Shown in pieces: positions 63,681 to 64,000 of a stretch of 64,000 nt of DNA. The stretch lies in assembly GCA_020248985.1 (NCBI GenBank), contig JADCGL010000001.1:124001-188000 (forward strand), written 5' to 3'. Below the pieces are notes generated by a model that saw nothing but the letters and a program-made list of their open reading frames with translations, was not told the DNA's origin and did no database searches. Source of the DNA: Telmatospirillum sp. Its GTDB lineage: Bacteria; Pseudomonadota; Alphaproteobacteria; CACIAM-22H2. Numbering within the stretch: position 1 is the first letter of the stretch; every line of letters begins with the position of its first letter. The position numbers and the translations under genes are program-made.

Positions 63681-64000
63681 ATGTCCGACACCAAACCCCT
63701 CGTGCGCCTTGCCGGCATCCGCAAGGTTTTTTCGAACGGGACGGAGGCCATTCGCGGCCTCGATCTCGACGTGCGCAGCGGCGAATTCATCTCGCTCTTG
63801 GGCCCGTCGGGCTGCGGCAAGTCGACCGCCTTGCGCATGATCGCCGGATTGGGCGAGCCCAGCGAGGGCAGCATCGACTGGCCGTCATCGACTTACGATG
63901 CGGCCGGCAAGCCCGAGCGCGAAATCGGCTTCGTGTTCCAGGAACCGACTTTGATGCCGTGGGCGACCGTGTTCGACAACGTGGCCTTGCCCTTCACGCT
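63681..64000 (+). CDS. ABC transporter ATP-binding protein, SsuB/TauB type, partial
   Basis: N-terminal 106 residues of the ATPase partner, cut by the right edge. Walker A LLGPSGCGKSTAL near residue 36 and the Q-loop GFVFQEPTLMPWATVFDNVA are present. I start at ATG 63681 (MSDTKPLVRLAG); a TTG at 63663 overlapping the permease stop is in frame and possible. Completes a three-part importer with the binding protein and permease. Confidence 0.9.
   Translation, partial: MSDTKPLVRLAGIRKVFSNGTEAIRGLDLDVRSGEFISLLGPSGCGKSTALRMIAGLGEPSEGSIDWPSSTYDAAGKPEREIGFVFQEPTLMPWATVFDNVALPFT

Overview
This window reads as an ordinary, densely coded stretch of a GC-rich (roughly two-thirds G+C) alphaproteobacterial chromosome, most like Rhodospirillales-type soil or freshwater bacteria. 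The evidence is a GapR nucleoid protein, a DUF1244 protein, an Irr-type palindrome in front of dps, a fused TrpEG with its own leader peptide, a fused indolepyruvate oxidoreductase, and many ATGA/GTGA gene overlaps. I see no tRNA, rRNA, CRISPR array, insertion sequence or prophage. The taxonomic placement is an inference from these features.

Layout. 1-5 kb: a TRAP-TAXI uptake system, a sugar-acid dehydratase of the arabinonate dehydratase type and a divergent carbamoyl-amino-acid hydrolase. 4.7-11.6 kb: a TPR/glycosyltransferase-like protein, then a complete Liv-type ABC importer (livK-H-M-G-F, minus strand) behind a 330-bp control region rich in palindromes, and a GntR/UTRA regulator. 11.7-21 kb: an ABC1 kinase, oligoendopeptidase F, acyl-CoA ligase, BON lipoprotein, GNAT acetyltransferase, secreted alpha/beta hydrolase, nitronate monooxygenase and UDP-glucuronate epimerase. 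21-28.4 kb: trpL attenuator plus trpEG, the fused indolepyruvate:ferredoxin oxidoreductase, DUF429, gapR and DUF1244. 28.4-38.3 kb: a YbdK-type ligase with an N-formylglutamate amidohydrolase, glycerate 2-kinase plus pyruvate kinase, dps, and a minus-strand run of aspartate aminotransferase, ketopantoate reductase, ABC exporter and a hydratase.

38.4-50.3 kb is almost all on the plus strand: a DUF305 protein behind a CueR-like promoter, an oxidoreductase, uvrB, an MFS transporter, a pteridine-reductase-like SDR with folB, a 373-bp AT-rich gap with DnaA-box-like and GANTC sites, uvrC, pgsA and a molybdenum-cofactor set (mobB, moeA, moaD, moaE). 50.3-57 kb: ilvE with a divergent marR and a shared operator, an OmpR/EnvZ-type two-component pair, release factor 3, a membrane-anchored unknown and a cold-shock protein. 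57.2-64 kb: aldose 1-epimerase and an FAD-linked oxidase on the minus strand. Divergent from these runs an operon with a textbook sigma-54 promoter: an NMT1/Tau-type substrate-binding protein, two tandem paralogous Rieske oxygenases, an ABC permease and an ABC ATPase that runs off the edge.

The best candidate for an undescribed system is this last operon (59.6 kb to the edge): importer and paired oxygenases together under sigma-54 control, possibly with the divergent FAD oxidase. The best regulatory elements are the trp attenuator, the Irr-like box embedded in the dps promoter, the nested palindromes before livK and the DnaA/GANTC cluster before uvrC.
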